From: Paenibacillus sp. FSL R5-0912
GTDB taxonomy: Bacteria > Bacillota > Bacilli > Paenibacillales > Paenibacillaceae
Assembly (NCBI RefSeq): GCF_000758605.1
Contig: NZ_CP009282.1
Location: 4,526,001 to 4,590,000 of the forward strand
Direction of reading: 5' to 3'
Length of the DNA: 64,000 nt
In this document: piece by piece, positions 8,193 through 16,969 of the stretch
Layout of the letters: each line of letters begins with the position of its first letter
Position numbering within the stretch: position 1 is the stretch's first letter
The notes under the pieces: generated by a model
Told to the model about the DNA's origin: nothing
Databases searched by the model: none
What the model saw: only the letters and a program-made list of their open reading frames with translations
Program-made: the position numbers and the translations under genes

Positions 8193-9596
8193 TTAAATGT
8201 ACGGTGTTATCGTTATGTCCCCTTCACTGTAAACAAAGGATACCCGTTCTGTAGGATCTTTAACGAATCTGGTATACCTGCCAATAACAATCTTTGAACC
8301 ACCATAGATTGTTTTGATAACATCCACCCGTGCTCTGCCTGTATCCTCAAGCATCCGCTCGATCTCGAGTACGCGTTCTTTGATTCTCTTTTCATCACGC
8401 ATATGGGATTGCTTGGTCGCATTGAGCTTCACGCGGAGCGCCACCTTATCTGGGGAAAGCTGACCGTTGTTCGCCAACTGATTGAGAAGGTATAGTGCCT
8501 TATTGGTCTTGTCTTCATTCTCAAGAAGTTGACGCAATTCCTGGCGCAGCTCATTAATCTCATTTCTCAGCTCGGGAACAACGCCCACCTCAACCGCTGT
8601 AGCCGTCGACATCGTATTTCCGATAGTCCGTGCAACAACTTTATCGCCTGCCTGTACTATCCCGCCTACAATCAAACCTTTGGCACCGTTGCAGAGCACA
8701 TCACGTCCTGCTCGGATGTTGGAATGCATAATGCTTTGCGAGACAATCACGTCTTCTCCGGCCACCACATTGCCATCCTGGATAAATGAGACTTTGACAT
8801 TTTTCCCGGCGTTTACGAGACCTTTATTATAGCCGATAATTCCGCCGGTAATTTCGATGGAACCGCCAGATATCAGCTCGGCACCTTCCACCCCCCCAAC
8901 CACTCGGATATCTCCAGCTGATTTGACAGTAAAGCCGGTAAGTACGTTGCCGCGTATGACAACCGTGCCGACAAAATCAATATTGCCTGTACTGTAATCC
9001 ACATCACCATTGACCTCATATACAGGGAATACATTGATCTTGCCCTTGTCTGTCAGCGTAACCAATCCATCTATCGCCGAATACATGGAGGTCTCTTCCT
9101 GATCCACCAGTACATTCTTGCCAACCTTGAAATGGGCTTGCTTCCCTGCTCGATACGGAAGCTCCTCCCCAGTCACTGTCTTTCCGCTTACACCATTCTC
9201 TGCCGGAACGATTCTGGCTATAAGCTGGCCCTTCCTCACATTGTGAAGCCGGACCAGATCCTTGTAGTCAACCTTGCCATCTTCTTTCTCCAACGGCTTA
9301 CGGTCTTCCTCCAGATCCACGGTCAGGACCATCCGTCCATCCTTGCCATTGACAGCAGGCTGGCCGATTGCGATTGGCACCCTGTTCCAGAAATATTCTT
9401 CCGGGTTGCTGCAGATCCGCTGAACAATATCCCGCTGGATACCAAATCGAATGTTGTGACTGACCAGGAAGCTTTCAAGATCCTCAATTGTACAGGAGAA
9501 ATTCTCATCCTTCTTGATGAACTGGAGGTAAGCAATCCCTTTATCATCCGAAAACGTAATACTTAGGTATTGGCCCAAAACATATTGACCGATCAA
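8193..9596 (-). CDS. FapA (DUF342) family protein
   Basis: The 467-residue protein has the central DUF342/FapA beta-helix pattern: repeated Gly/Val-rich strands such as VDYSTGNIDFVGTVVIRG and SGGSIEITGGIIGYN, then a predicted coiled-coil helix (about residues 335-420) rich in Glu, Arg and Leu. The family is polymerising and often sits beside flagellar or chemotaxis genes; its biochemical role is unclear. The start is TTG at 9596 with GGGGGAG about 6-7 bases upstream. It directly follows sigD. Confidence 0.88.
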   Translation of the reverse strand: MIGQYVLGQYLSITFSDDKGIAYLQFIKKDENFSCTIEDLESFLVSHNIRFGIQRDIVQRICSNPEEYFWNRVPIAIGQPAVNGKDGRMVLTVDLEEDRKPLEKEDGKVDYKDLVRLHNVRKGQLIARIVPAENGVSGKTVTGEELPYRAGKQAHFKVGKNVLVDQEETSMYSAIDGLVTLTDKGKINVFPVYEVNGDVDYSTGNIDFVGTVVIRGNVLTGFTVKSAGDIRVVGGVEGAELISGGSIEITGGIIGYNKGLVNAGKNVKVSFIQDGNVVAGEDVIVSQSIMHSNIRAGRDVLCNGAKGLIVGGIVQAGDKVVARTIGNTMSTATAVEVGVVPELRNEINELRQELRQLLENEDKTNKALYLLNQLANNGQLSPDKVALRVKLNATKQSHMRDEKRIKERVLEIERMLEDTGRARVDVIKTIYGGSKIVIGRYTRFVKDPTERVSFVYSEGDITITPYI

Positions 9597-9626
9597 ATTC
9601 TGCTCCCCCTTATCACCGGCGCCCGG

Positions 9627-10415
9627 TTAATCATTTTGCATAAGAAGATCACGGTTCTTCTCAAGTGTTCCTCTTAGCCGCAAAATAGCCTTCGAATGAA
9701 GCTGTGAGATCCGTGAAGGAGAGAGTGACATCACTTCAGCGATCTCGCTCAAAGATAAATCCTCATAATATAAAAGGGACACGACGGTCCGTTCTTTCAC
9801 TGTTAATTTCTCGATGCCTTTAGTCAGCGTATCACGTAGATAGAACTCATTCACTTTCCGGTCCGGATTCTTAGCCTTATCATCCACCAGAATAGACATC
9901 CGTGTCTCTGATTCTTCTTCACGAATAGGATCTTCTAATGAGCAGAGCGACATGACTGCAACATCCTGCAGCATAGTCTGAAACTCCGTTTCAGTAATGT
10001 TCAGATACTGGCTCATTTCATCGTCACTAACGGATCTCAAATACTTCTGTTCCAGCTGCTGGTAGGCATCCTCGATTTTTTTCGCTTTTTCGCGCACGGA
10101 TCTGGGAACCCAGTCACTTTGCCGCAGAGAGTCAAGGATCGCTCCTCTCACCCGCCAGGAAGCATAGGTCTGAAATTGCAGTCCCCGCTTGTAGTCGAAT
10201 TTCTCGATGGCATCAATCAGTCCCATCACACCATTGCTGGCCAAGTCATCTTTGGATACATTTTTGGGTAATCCCACTGCCAGACGGCTTGATACGTAAT
10301 CTACAATATGGAGATAACTCTCAATCAGCTTTTTTTTGGCCTCAGGATCACCTTGCTCTTTCCATTGTTCCCATAGTCCATCTGTTTCTGACTGAGCAGC
10401 TTTATGCTCGTTCAA
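9627..10415 (-). CDS. sigD: RNA polymerase sigma factor SigD/FliA (sigma-28)
   Basis: This sigma factor directs late flagellar, chemotaxis and autolysin genes. Of 262 residues, region 2 is recognised by SSRLAVGLPKN, DLASNGVMGLIDAIEKFD and the -10 element SWRVRGAILDSLR. Region 4 ends with SLSEIAEVMSLSPSRISQLHS. The start is TTG at 10415 after AAGGGTG. It lies near the 3' end of a very long operon, where B. subtilis also has sigD; distance from the promoter limits its expression there. Confidence 0.96.
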   Translation of the reverse strand: MNEHKAAQSETDGLWEQWKEQGDPEAKKKLIESYLHIVDYVSSRLAVGLPKNVSKDDLASNGVMGLIDAIEKFDYKRGLQFQTYASWRVRGAILDSLRQSDWVPRSVREKAKKIEDAYQQLEQKYLRSVSDDEMSQYLNITETEFQTMLQDVAVMSLCSLEDPIREEESETRMSILVDDKAKNPDRKVNEFYLRDTLTKGIEKLTVKERTVVSLLYYEDLSLSEIAEVMSLSPSRISQLHSKAILRLRGTLEKNRDLLMQND

Positions 10416-10492
10416 CGGCTTTCACCCTTCCCAAAGTTTAGTCAGCGGGTACCATGCGGCGCAAGATTACGGACTTTCGCCGCAGCACTCGC

Positions 10493-10909
10493 TTATTCTT
10501 CTTTCAGGTGACGAACGGCCTTGGCCAATTCTTCAGGATCTTTCATAGAGACCAGTTTTGGCGGCTGCAGAGGTGTGAAACCACTCAAGTCCACACTTCC
10601 CGCTTCCGGTTTCGGTGTCAGCAGGTCCTTCAATTCCTGATCCTCTTCCGGCGTCTGAATATCAAGCTTGGCACCAAGTGCCTCACCGTTATCTTCAAAT
10701 CCGGCTTCAAGGTCTGAAGATTCAGAGGATTTCCCAATAATAACACCCAATACCCATCTTAGAAGGAAAGCAAGCACAAACCAGATAATAAATCCATATA
10801 TTCCCCGGATCAGGCTGGTTCCAACTAAATTATGTCCGTAGTTTGTAAGAAACGTAAATAGAAATCCAATCAACCCGAGGCCTGTGCTTAATAATATTTT
10901 CTTGCTCAT
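10493..10909 (-). CDS. Two-helix membrane protein of unknown function
   Basis: The 138-residue product has two hydrophobic segments (about residues 5-22 and 38-58) and a cytoplasmic acidic tail ending in a small conserved-looking helix, LVSMKDPEELAKAVRHLKEE, of which the last part is basic and acidic mixed. It lies between cheD and sigD, where B. subtilis has no gene. It starts with ATG, only a few bases after the cheD stop. No family recognised. Confidence 0.75.
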   Translation of the reverse strand: MSKKILLSTGLGLIGFLFTFLTNYGHNLVGTSLIRGIYGFIIWFVLAFLLRWVLGVIIGKSSESSDLEAGFEDNGEALGAKLDIQTPEEDQELKDLLTPKPEAGSVDLSGFTPLQPPKLVSMKDPEELAKAVRHLKEE

Positions 10910-10911
10910 GG

Positions 10912-11409
10912 CTATATTTCCTTCGGGCCTTTTTGAACGCTGCGGATAAAGAGCACCCCGGTATTGCAGGCGATCTCTATCGTACGTCCATAATTGCCAC
11001 CCGTGTCCTCCGCGATCAGCGGAATGTTCAATGCGTCCAATGCTAGTTTGCAGGATTCCACATTACGAGGCCCGATCCTCATGGTGTCACTCCCCCCGGC
11101 AAATGCGAACATCTGCGAGCCTCCGGCCATCTTGGCCACAATCCGGCTCCGGACCGCCCCTAGCGCCAGCAGGCGGGATAAAAGCTCAGGAACAGCGGTA
11201 TCGGCAAACTTGGCAATATTCATCTGTCCTTCCCGGGCAATATCTGACGAGGGCAGCATGACATGTGCCATGCCTGCAAGTCTTTTGCCGGGATCAAACA
11301 GTGTCAGGCCAACACAGGAACCAAGACCGGTCGTACGGATAAGACTGTCCTGGCTGCCAATGTTAAGATCCGCCATGCCTACTTTAATAATGCTCTGTTC
11401 TTCAATCAT
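10912..11409 (-). CDS. cheD: Chemoreceptor glutamine deamidase CheD
   Basis: CheD deamidates receptor glutamines and in Firmicutes also binds CheC, stimulating its CheY-P phosphatase activity. The catalytic Cys lies in GLGSCVGLTL and the His in GMAHVMLP. Two starts compete: ATG at 11409, and TTG at 11415 which has better spacing (6 bases) from AGGAG. Both overlap the end of cheC, indicating translational coupling. The length of about 165 residues is normal. Confidence 0.95.
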   Translation of the reverse strand: MIEEQSIIKVGMADLNIGSQDSLIRTTGLGSCVGLTLFDPGKRLAGMAHVMLPSSDIAREGQMNIAKFADTAVPELLSRLLALGAVRSRIVAKMAGGSQMFAFAGGSDTMRIGPRNVESCKLALDALNIPLIAEDTGGNYGRTIEIACNTGVLFIRSVQKGPKEI

Positions 11410-12028
11410 TATCAAACGGTACTCCTAATGCCTTAAATATTTTGGGGAATGATTCGGGATCGGGAATAAGGAAAAATTGCCCTTCAATCTCATTTTGGCC
11501 TTCCAGGAACGTCGTATCGATCAGTAGCGCATCATCACCCATCTGACCGAACTGCAGCAGCCCGTATCCAAGAATCGCACCGGCCATATCCATAGCAAGC
11601 GCTGGTACTGTCGGATACATGGAGAGTGAGGTGAAGTCAGCCAATGATGAAAGGTAGGAACCGGCAAGGATATTGCCGATTTCGCTCAGTGCGGATAACT
11701 CCATTTCACTGAGCTCTTCACCGCCTGAGATCTCAATTCCGGCAATCCGGCTTAGCAGATTGGTCGCTGCTTCCGGAGAGAGAATGAAGAACAGATTGCC
11801 AGGAGCTTCACCTTCTACACGGAGGAAAACAGCATACACCAATTCTTCAGCTCCGCCGACCTTATCGGTAATCTCCTCAAAACTGAGAAGCTGTACCTTA
11901 GGTACAGCCATATCAATCGGCTTATTAAGCAGCTGTGACAACGCGGTGGCGGCGTTGCCGGCTCCAATATTCCCGACTTCTTTCAGCACATCCATTTTGA
12001 AGTCCTTGAAGTTTTTGAATAGCTCCAC
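11402..12028 (-). CDS. cheC: CheY-P phosphatase CheC
   Basis: CheC removes phosphate from CheY-P and links to receptor adaptation through CheD. Both phosphatase helices are present: DVLKEVGNIGAGNAATAL near residue 14 and ELSALSEIGNILAGSYL near residue 110, each with the Glu and Asn of the ExxN motif. The start is GTG at 12028 with GGAGGG 7 bases upstream, four bases after the cheW stop. It has 208 residues. Confidence 0.95.
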   Translation of the reverse strand: MELFKNFKDFKMDVLKEVGNIGAGNAATALSQLLNKPIDMAVPKVQLLSFEEITDKVGGAEELVYAVFLRVEGEAPGNLFFILSPEAATNLLSRIAGIEISGGEELSEMELSALSEIGNILAGSYLSSLADFTSLSMYPTVPALAMDMAGAILGYGLLQFGQMGDDALLIDTTFLEGQNEIEGQFFLIPDPESFPKIFKALGVPFDND

Positions 12029-12031
12029 TGG

Positions 12032-12493
12032 CTAGCCCTCCAGGCTTTCCAGTTGCACGATTTCGCCCTTGTTCAGAACTTCGGACAAGTTAAGCATAAT
12101 CAGCAGACGGTCTTCTCCAATTTTGGCCACCCCGTCCAGATACTTCGCTTTGATCCCACCTACAACATCCGGTGGTGTATCAATAATGTCACGGTTGAGA
12201 TCAATAACATCATTCGCAGAATCGACGATGAAGCCTACTTCCATCTCATTCACATTCACAATAATGATCCGGGTCTGGTCCGTATGCTCTGCTTCCTCAA
12301 TACTGAAACGGCCGCGCAGATCAATTACAGGTATAACTACACCGCGCAGATTGATTACACCTTTGATAAACGAGTAGGTCTTGGGGACGCGGGTAATGGG
12401 CATCATACGCTCGATAGTCTGGACTTTCTCCACTTCAATGCCGTATTCTTCAGTGCCAAGCTTAAAAACTATGACTTTGATATCTTCAGCCAT
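12032..12493 (-). CDS. cheW: Chemotaxis coupling protein CheW
   Basis: CheW is the SH3-like adaptor that joins CheA to the receptors. The 153-residue protein shows EYGIEVEKVQTIERM near the start, the GVINLRGVVIPVIDLR strand pair and a late ILNLSEVL segment. It lies 27 bases after cheA. Confidence 0.96.
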   Translation of the reverse strand: MAEDIKVIVFKLGTEEYGIEVEKVQTIERMMPITRVPKTYSFIKGVINLRGVVIPVIDLRGRFSIEEAEHTDQTRIIIVNVNEMEVGFIVDSANDVIDLNRDIIDTPPDVVGGIKAKYLDGVAKIGEDRLLIMLNLSEVLNKGEIVQLESLEG

Positions 12494-12520
12494 GGAATGA
12501 ACCTCCCTGTTCTATCCTGA

Positions 12521-14605
12521 TTATTTAATAAAAGCATTCGGATCAATAATAAGTGCAACTTGTCCATCACCAAGAATAGTGGCTCCGGAAATCCCTTGAA
12601 CATCAGGCAGATACTTGCCGAGATTCTTGATGACAATCTCATTCTGCCCGATAAAGTCTTGAACCGCCAAGGCAACCAGACGTTCTCCCTTACGTACAAC
12701 CACAATCTCTGTTTCCTCTTCGGTGCTTTCATCATAGTCCGGAATAGAGAAGATCTTGCTCAGTGAAACGAGCGGAATGTGGCTGCCCCGGAATTCCAGC
12801 ATTTTGTTGCCGTGAATGGTACGGATCTGGGACTGTTTCACAATACCTGTCTCTACTATAGATGAGAGCGGAATTGCATATTTCTCTGAACCCAGACGAA
12901 TCAGCATGGCTGCGATGATCGACAGTGTCAGCGGAAGCTGAACGGAGAAGTTCGTTCCTTTACCCGGTGTAGAGTAAATGGTGACGTTGCCGCCCAGTGA
13001 GGAGATCTTTGCTTTGACTACATCCAGACCGACCCCGCGGCCCGATACATCAGAGATTACCTCTGCTGTACTGAAGCCCGGAGCAAACAGAAGCTGATAC
13101 GCTTCATCATCAGACATTGCATTGGCCTGCTCCTGGGTAATGGCGCCCTTCTTAACAGCAGACCCCAGAATCTTCTTCGGATAGATGCCTCTGCCATCCT
13201 CTTCAATCTCAATAAAGACATGGTTGCCGCTATGGAAAGCCCGGAGGTGGACGGTCCCTGTCTCCGGCTTGCCGGCAGCGACACGGTCCGCTATGGACTC
13301 AATACCGTGGTCTACTGCATTACGCAGCAAATGCACAAGTGGATCACCAATCTCGTCAATTACAGTACGGTCCAGCTCTGTTTCAGCACCGGTAACGATC
13401 AGTTCAACTTTCTTGTCAAGCGATTTAGCGAGATCGCGCACCATCCGCGGGAACCGGTTAAATACGGTATCCACCGGTACCATGCGCAGCTTCATCACTA
13501 TATTCTGCAGATCCCCGCTGACCCGGCCCATATGTTCAACCGTTTCGGTAAGATCCCCGTTCTGCACTTCGGAAGCCAGCTGTTCCAGACGAACGCGGTC
13601 TATAAGCAGCTCACTGAACAGATTCATGAGTACATCCAGACGCTCTATGTCCACACGGATCGTACGCGAAGGAGAAGGCGCTCCGCCAGCTCTGGCCGGT
13701 GCTGCCTTATTCTCTTCCTTGCCATGTGCGGAAGCAGCCGGTGAAGCGTTAGAGGCAGCAGGAGCAGCCTCCGCCGCAGGAGCCGGGGCAGGCGCTTCTG
13801 CGGTAGCTGCAACACTTTCCTGTCCCATCTGACGCAGGGATTCCTGATCAAGCGCTACGGCTGTAACCGTATCGATCTCCGACAAATTCAGAATCATCTT
13901 CTGAATTTCACTGGCATCCTTTTGGGTTATGTAGTAGAGGGAGAATCCGTAATCGAATTTCTCCTGCTCTATGTCCTGAACCGAAGGGAAGGACTTAACC
14001 ACTTCTCCTGAACGCTCCAGAAGGTCGAAGACCATATAAGCACGCACTGCCTTAAGCTGACAGTCCTTGCGGATAGCAACATCAACATACAGCACTTGAT
14101 GGCCTTCCTGCAGCGACTGCTCCAGCACAGAGTACTGGAATTCATCCAGAAACACCTGGGCATCCGTGGCATTGCCAGCAGCAGCCGCAGTAACTTCTGC
14201 AGCAGCTCCACCAGCAGTGGGAACCTCTCCCCGGACAATAGCCTGGAGGGAAGATACAATTGCCGATACATCAGCCTTCCCCTCTCCCCCGGCTGTGATG
14301 TCCTCCACCATGGATTCCAGAGCATCAATACTCTTGAACAGGGTGTCAAAAATGAAATCCTGCATCCGAAGTTTATTGTTACGCACCAGATCAAGCACAT
14401 TCTCCATTTGGTGCGTAAGCGAAGCCAAATCCTCAAAACCCATTGTAGCCGCCATACCTTTCAAGGTATGGGCAGAGCGGAAAATCACCTGGACAATACT
14501 CAGATCTTCAGGATTTGCTTCCAGCCCCATCATGCTTTCGTTCAATGACTGCAGATGATCATTTGACTCATCAATAAACATGGATAAATATTGGTTCATG
14601 TCCAC
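12521..14605 (-). CDS. cheA: Chemotaxis histidine kinase CheA
   Basis: CheA autophosphorylates and passes phosphate to CheY and CheB. The P1 domain has the phospho-acceptor His in SAHTLKGMAATMGF near residue 48, then a P2 domain, a long Ala/Pro linker (about residues 285-330), dimerisation helices, and the HATPase with LLRNAVDHGIE, GRGI and GRGVGLDVVK. The C-terminal P5 is CheW-like. The GTG at 14605 has GGGAGG 9 bases upstream and gives MDMNQYL, the same N-terminus as B. subtilis CheA. Length is 694 residues. Confidence 0.96.
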   Translation of the reverse strand: MDMNQYLSMFIDESNDHLQSLNESMMGLEANPEDLSIVQVIFRSAHTLKGMAATMGFEDLASLTHQMENVLDLVRNNKLRMQDFIFDTLFKSIDALESMVEDITAGGEGKADVSAIVSSLQAIVRGEVPTAGGAAAEVTAAAAGNATDAQVFLDEFQYSVLEQSLQEGHQVLYVDVAIRKDCQLKAVRAYMVFDLLERSGEVVKSFPSVQDIEQEKFDYGFSLYYITQKDASEIQKMILNLSEIDTVTAVALDQESLRQMGQESVAATAEAPAPAPAAEAAPAASNASPAASAHGKEENKAAPARAGGAPSPSRTIRVDIERLDVLMNLFSELLIDRVRLEQLASEVQNGDLTETVEHMGRVSGDLQNIVMKLRMVPVDTVFNRFPRMVRDLAKSLDKKVELIVTGAETELDRTVIDEIGDPLVHLLRNAVDHGIESIADRVAAGKPETGTVHLRAFHSGNHVFIEIEEDGRGIYPKKILGSAVKKGAITQEQANAMSDDEAYQLLFAPGFSTAEVISDVSGRGVGLDVVKAKISSLGGNVTIYSTPGKGTNFSVQLPLTLSIIAAMLIRLGSEKYAIPLSSIVETGIVKQSQIRTIHGNKMLEFRGSHIPLVSLSKIFSIPDYDESTEEETEIVVVRKGERLVALAVQDFIGQNEIVIKNLGKYLPDVQGISGATILGDGQVALIIDPNAFIK

Positions 14606-14639
14606 TAACGAGCACCTCCCCTTCGAGTTCGCTTTTCCT

Positions 14640-16055
14640 TTATTTAACGGCTTGCACCAGCCTTGGAGCAATTTCTTGCAAAGGCAGGATATGTTTCACG
14701 CACTGTAGCTCCACTGCAGACCGCGGCATTCCGTAAACGACACAGGTCTCTTCACTCTCGGCAAAGGTTGACGTCACACCCGAGTCATAGAGTGCCTTCA
14801 TCATTCGGGCCCCGTCGCTGCCCATCCCGGTCATAATGACCGCATGACGTTCAAGCGAAGTAAGCTGCAGTACCGATTCGAACAGTGTATCTACAGAAGG
14901 CCTATGTCCGTTGCGGGCTTCTTCCTTGGTAAGCTCAATCACATATTGGCCGCCGGCCGCCTGAGCAACCTTCAGATGATATCCGCCAGGAGCTATATAC
15001 GCAGCCCCCTGCCTCAGAACCATGCCATGCTCCGCTTCAGCAACCTCCAGCGCGCTGAAGGTATTCAGCCGCTGAGCCAGCGATTTGGTGAAATTAGGCG
15101 GCATATGCTGAACAATGACAATCGGTGCCGGAAAATTACCGGGGATGTTCTCCAGGAACGCCTTGAGCGCCCGCGGACCGCCGGTAGAGCACCCTACCGC
15201 CACCAGCTTGCGCAGGCCCCTATTTCCGTTCACAGGGCCTGCCTGCGCAACAGGAGGATCAAAGAAGCCTCCTGCAGCCGTCTCAGCGGCAGCAGCCCGC
15301 AGATCGGGCAATGCTGCTCCCGTATCCCCTTGAGTCCGGCTTCTGAAGCGTTCGGATGCAGGTGGTGGCACTGCTGGAGCCGGCTTGCCCGGCCGCTTCG
15401 TAACTTCACTGACCGGGCCTTTCACTGGAGGGATCTTGTCTGCCAGCAGCTCCTGAGGGGCTCTGCCCTTCGGCATCAGCGCACTCTGAGCCGGCTTGCG
15501 CAAGGAGTCCGTTTCTTTCTTAAGCGGCTCTGCCTTACGTTTCAATGGTTCTATGACCGTGCGCGGAGCAGCAGGCGGCGCTGGCAGAACGTGCTGATCA
15601 GGAGGCAGCAGTTCAGGGGCCTTGTAAGCAGAAGCGCGTGCTTCACGCTGTTCGCGCGCTAGCATGGCTTCCTTCATCTGCTCGCGGAGTGATTCCCCGA
15701 CTGCGATAATATCCTGGGAGTTTGAAATGGACGGCTTTCGGATGAAATCGAAAGCCCCCCATTCCAAAGCCAGAATGGTTTCCTTCATCCCCTCCTCATT
15801 AATCCCCGACAGCATAATGACTGGCAGCGGACGCTGGGCCATTATTATTTTCAGCGCCTCCAGACCATTCATTTCCGGCATTTCCACATCCATGGTTACC
15901 AGATCCGGACGAAGCTCGTTCACCTTCTCAATAGCTTCACGGCCGTTGGACGCCGTTGCTGTTACCTGAAAGTCAGGATCGTTTTCAATTAAATCGGAAA
16001 TGATTTTACGCATAAAAGCAGAATCATCAACGACCAAAACCTTGTATGGCCTCAT
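14640..16055 (-). CDS. cheB: Protein-glutamate methylesterase CheB with long linker
   Basis: CheB demethylates receptors. The receiver domain (about residues 1-120) has VDDSAFMRK, the phospho-acceptor Asp in TMDVEMPEMNG, and the RKPS lysine loop. The methylesterase domain starts near residue 283 with the catalytic Ser in GCSTGGPRAL, and has a GMGSDGARMM Asp near the end. Between them is a roughly 155-residue Pro/Lys/Ala-rich linker, far longer than usual; total length is 471 residues against about 350 in B. subtilis. ATG 16055 follows GGTGG at good spacing. Confidence 0.95.
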   Translation of the reverse strand: MRPYKVLVVDDSAFMRKIISDLIENDPDFQVTATASNGREAIEKVNELRPDLVTMDVEMPEMNGLEALKIIMAQRPLPVIMLSGINEEGMKETILALEWGAFDFIRKPSISNSQDIIAVGESLREQMKEAMLAREQREARASAYKAPELLPPDQHVLPAPPAAPRTVIEPLKRKAEPLKKETDSLRKPAQSALMPKGRAPQELLADKIPPVKGPVSEVTKRPGKPAPAVPPPASERFRSRTQGDTGAALPDLRAAAAETAAGGFFDPPVAQAGPVNGNRGLRKLVAVGCSTGGPRALKAFLENIPGNFPAPIVIVQHMPPNFTKSLAQRLNTFSALEVAEAEHGMVLRQGAAYIAPGGYHLKVAQAAGGQYVIELTKEEARNGHRPSVDTLFESVLQLTSLERHAVIMTGMGSDGARMMKALYDSGVTSTFAESEETCVVYGMPRSAVELQCVKHILPLQEIAPRLVQAVK

Positions 16056-16090
16056 AGCATTTCCACCTCTGTCCCTCAAATTCAGAACAA

Positions 16091-16969
16091 TTATTTGTTT
16101 CGTTTCAACCACTTGCTGATAAATCCCTTGATGCCCTGTACTTTAGCGGTTTCTACTGAATCAACAGCCAGATAGCTCAGCGCAAGCCGGTGCACATCTT
16201 TAGCTGCTATACTGTTCGGAAAAGCCACTGAGAATGGAATTTGTTTCTTCACTGCCTGAACTACATGGGGATCACTGCTTATATAGCCCAGAAACGGGAG
16301 TTCGAGCTGCAGAAACCGGCTGGCGGCCATGCGGATTTTATCACTGGTCACTCTTGCTTCCCGTTCATCCCCCGCCTGGTTGACAATCAGCCGGAATGAA
16401 ACCTCAGGATGCGAGTTATGAACAACTTTCATCAGCGCGTATGCATCCGTAATCGCGGTAGGCTCAGGCGTCGTTACAACCAGACAGTCATCTGCAGAAG
16501 TGATAAACTTCATCGTTTCCTTCGACAATCCAGCCCCTGTGTCAAAGAGTATAAAGTCCATCGTGTCGGCAATTTGCGCAATCTGAGCGGTAAAGTAGTC
16601 CAGATCAGCTTCTGAGAGTGAGAATAGCTCATCCATTCCGGAACCGCCAGCGATAAAAGGTAAGGATTCCGGACCCAGCTGAATGATCTGTCCGATATCG
16701 GCTTCCCGCTTAAGCAGATGGTACAGATTGTATTTCGCTGACACGCCCATAAGCACGTCTATGTTAGCCATGCCGATATCGGCATCGAACAACAGAACTC
16801 TCCGCCCCAGGGATTTCAGTGCAAGCGCAAAGTTAAGGGTGAAATTCGACTTTCCGACTCCCCCCTTTCCGCTGCATACGGTAATGATCCGGGCAGAGAC
16901 TCCGCTGCCGGTGAGCTGCCTAGAATCCTGGGTGGATACTAACCGTCTTAAAGCTTGCGCCTGATCCAT
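16091..16969 (-). CDS. flhG: FlhG/YlxH MinD-like ATPase
   Basis: FlhG regulates the number and site of flagella and stimulates the FlhF GTPase. The deviant Walker A CSGKGGVGKSN lies near residue 32, with FDADIGMANIDVLMG and the DTGAG switch following. The C-terminal helix expected to bind membrane is present. ATG 16969 overlaps the flhF stop (TGATG) and has AGGGGG 6 bases upstream; a GTG one codon earlier is also possible. Length is 292 residues. Confidence 0.94.
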   Translation of the reverse strand: MDQAQALRRLVSTQDSRQLTGSGVSARIITVCSGKGGVGKSNFTLNFALALKSLGRRVLLFDADIGMANIDVLMGVSAKYNLYHLLKREADIGQIIQLGPESLPFIAGGSGMDELFSLSEADLDYFTAQIAQIADTMDFILFDTGAGLSKETMKFITSADDCLVVTTPEPTAITDAYALMKVVHNSHPEVSFRLIVNQAGDEREARVTSDKIRMAASRFLQLELPFLGYISSDPHVVQAVKKQIPFSVAFPNSIAAKDVHRLALSYLAVDSVETAKVQGIKGFISKWLKRNK

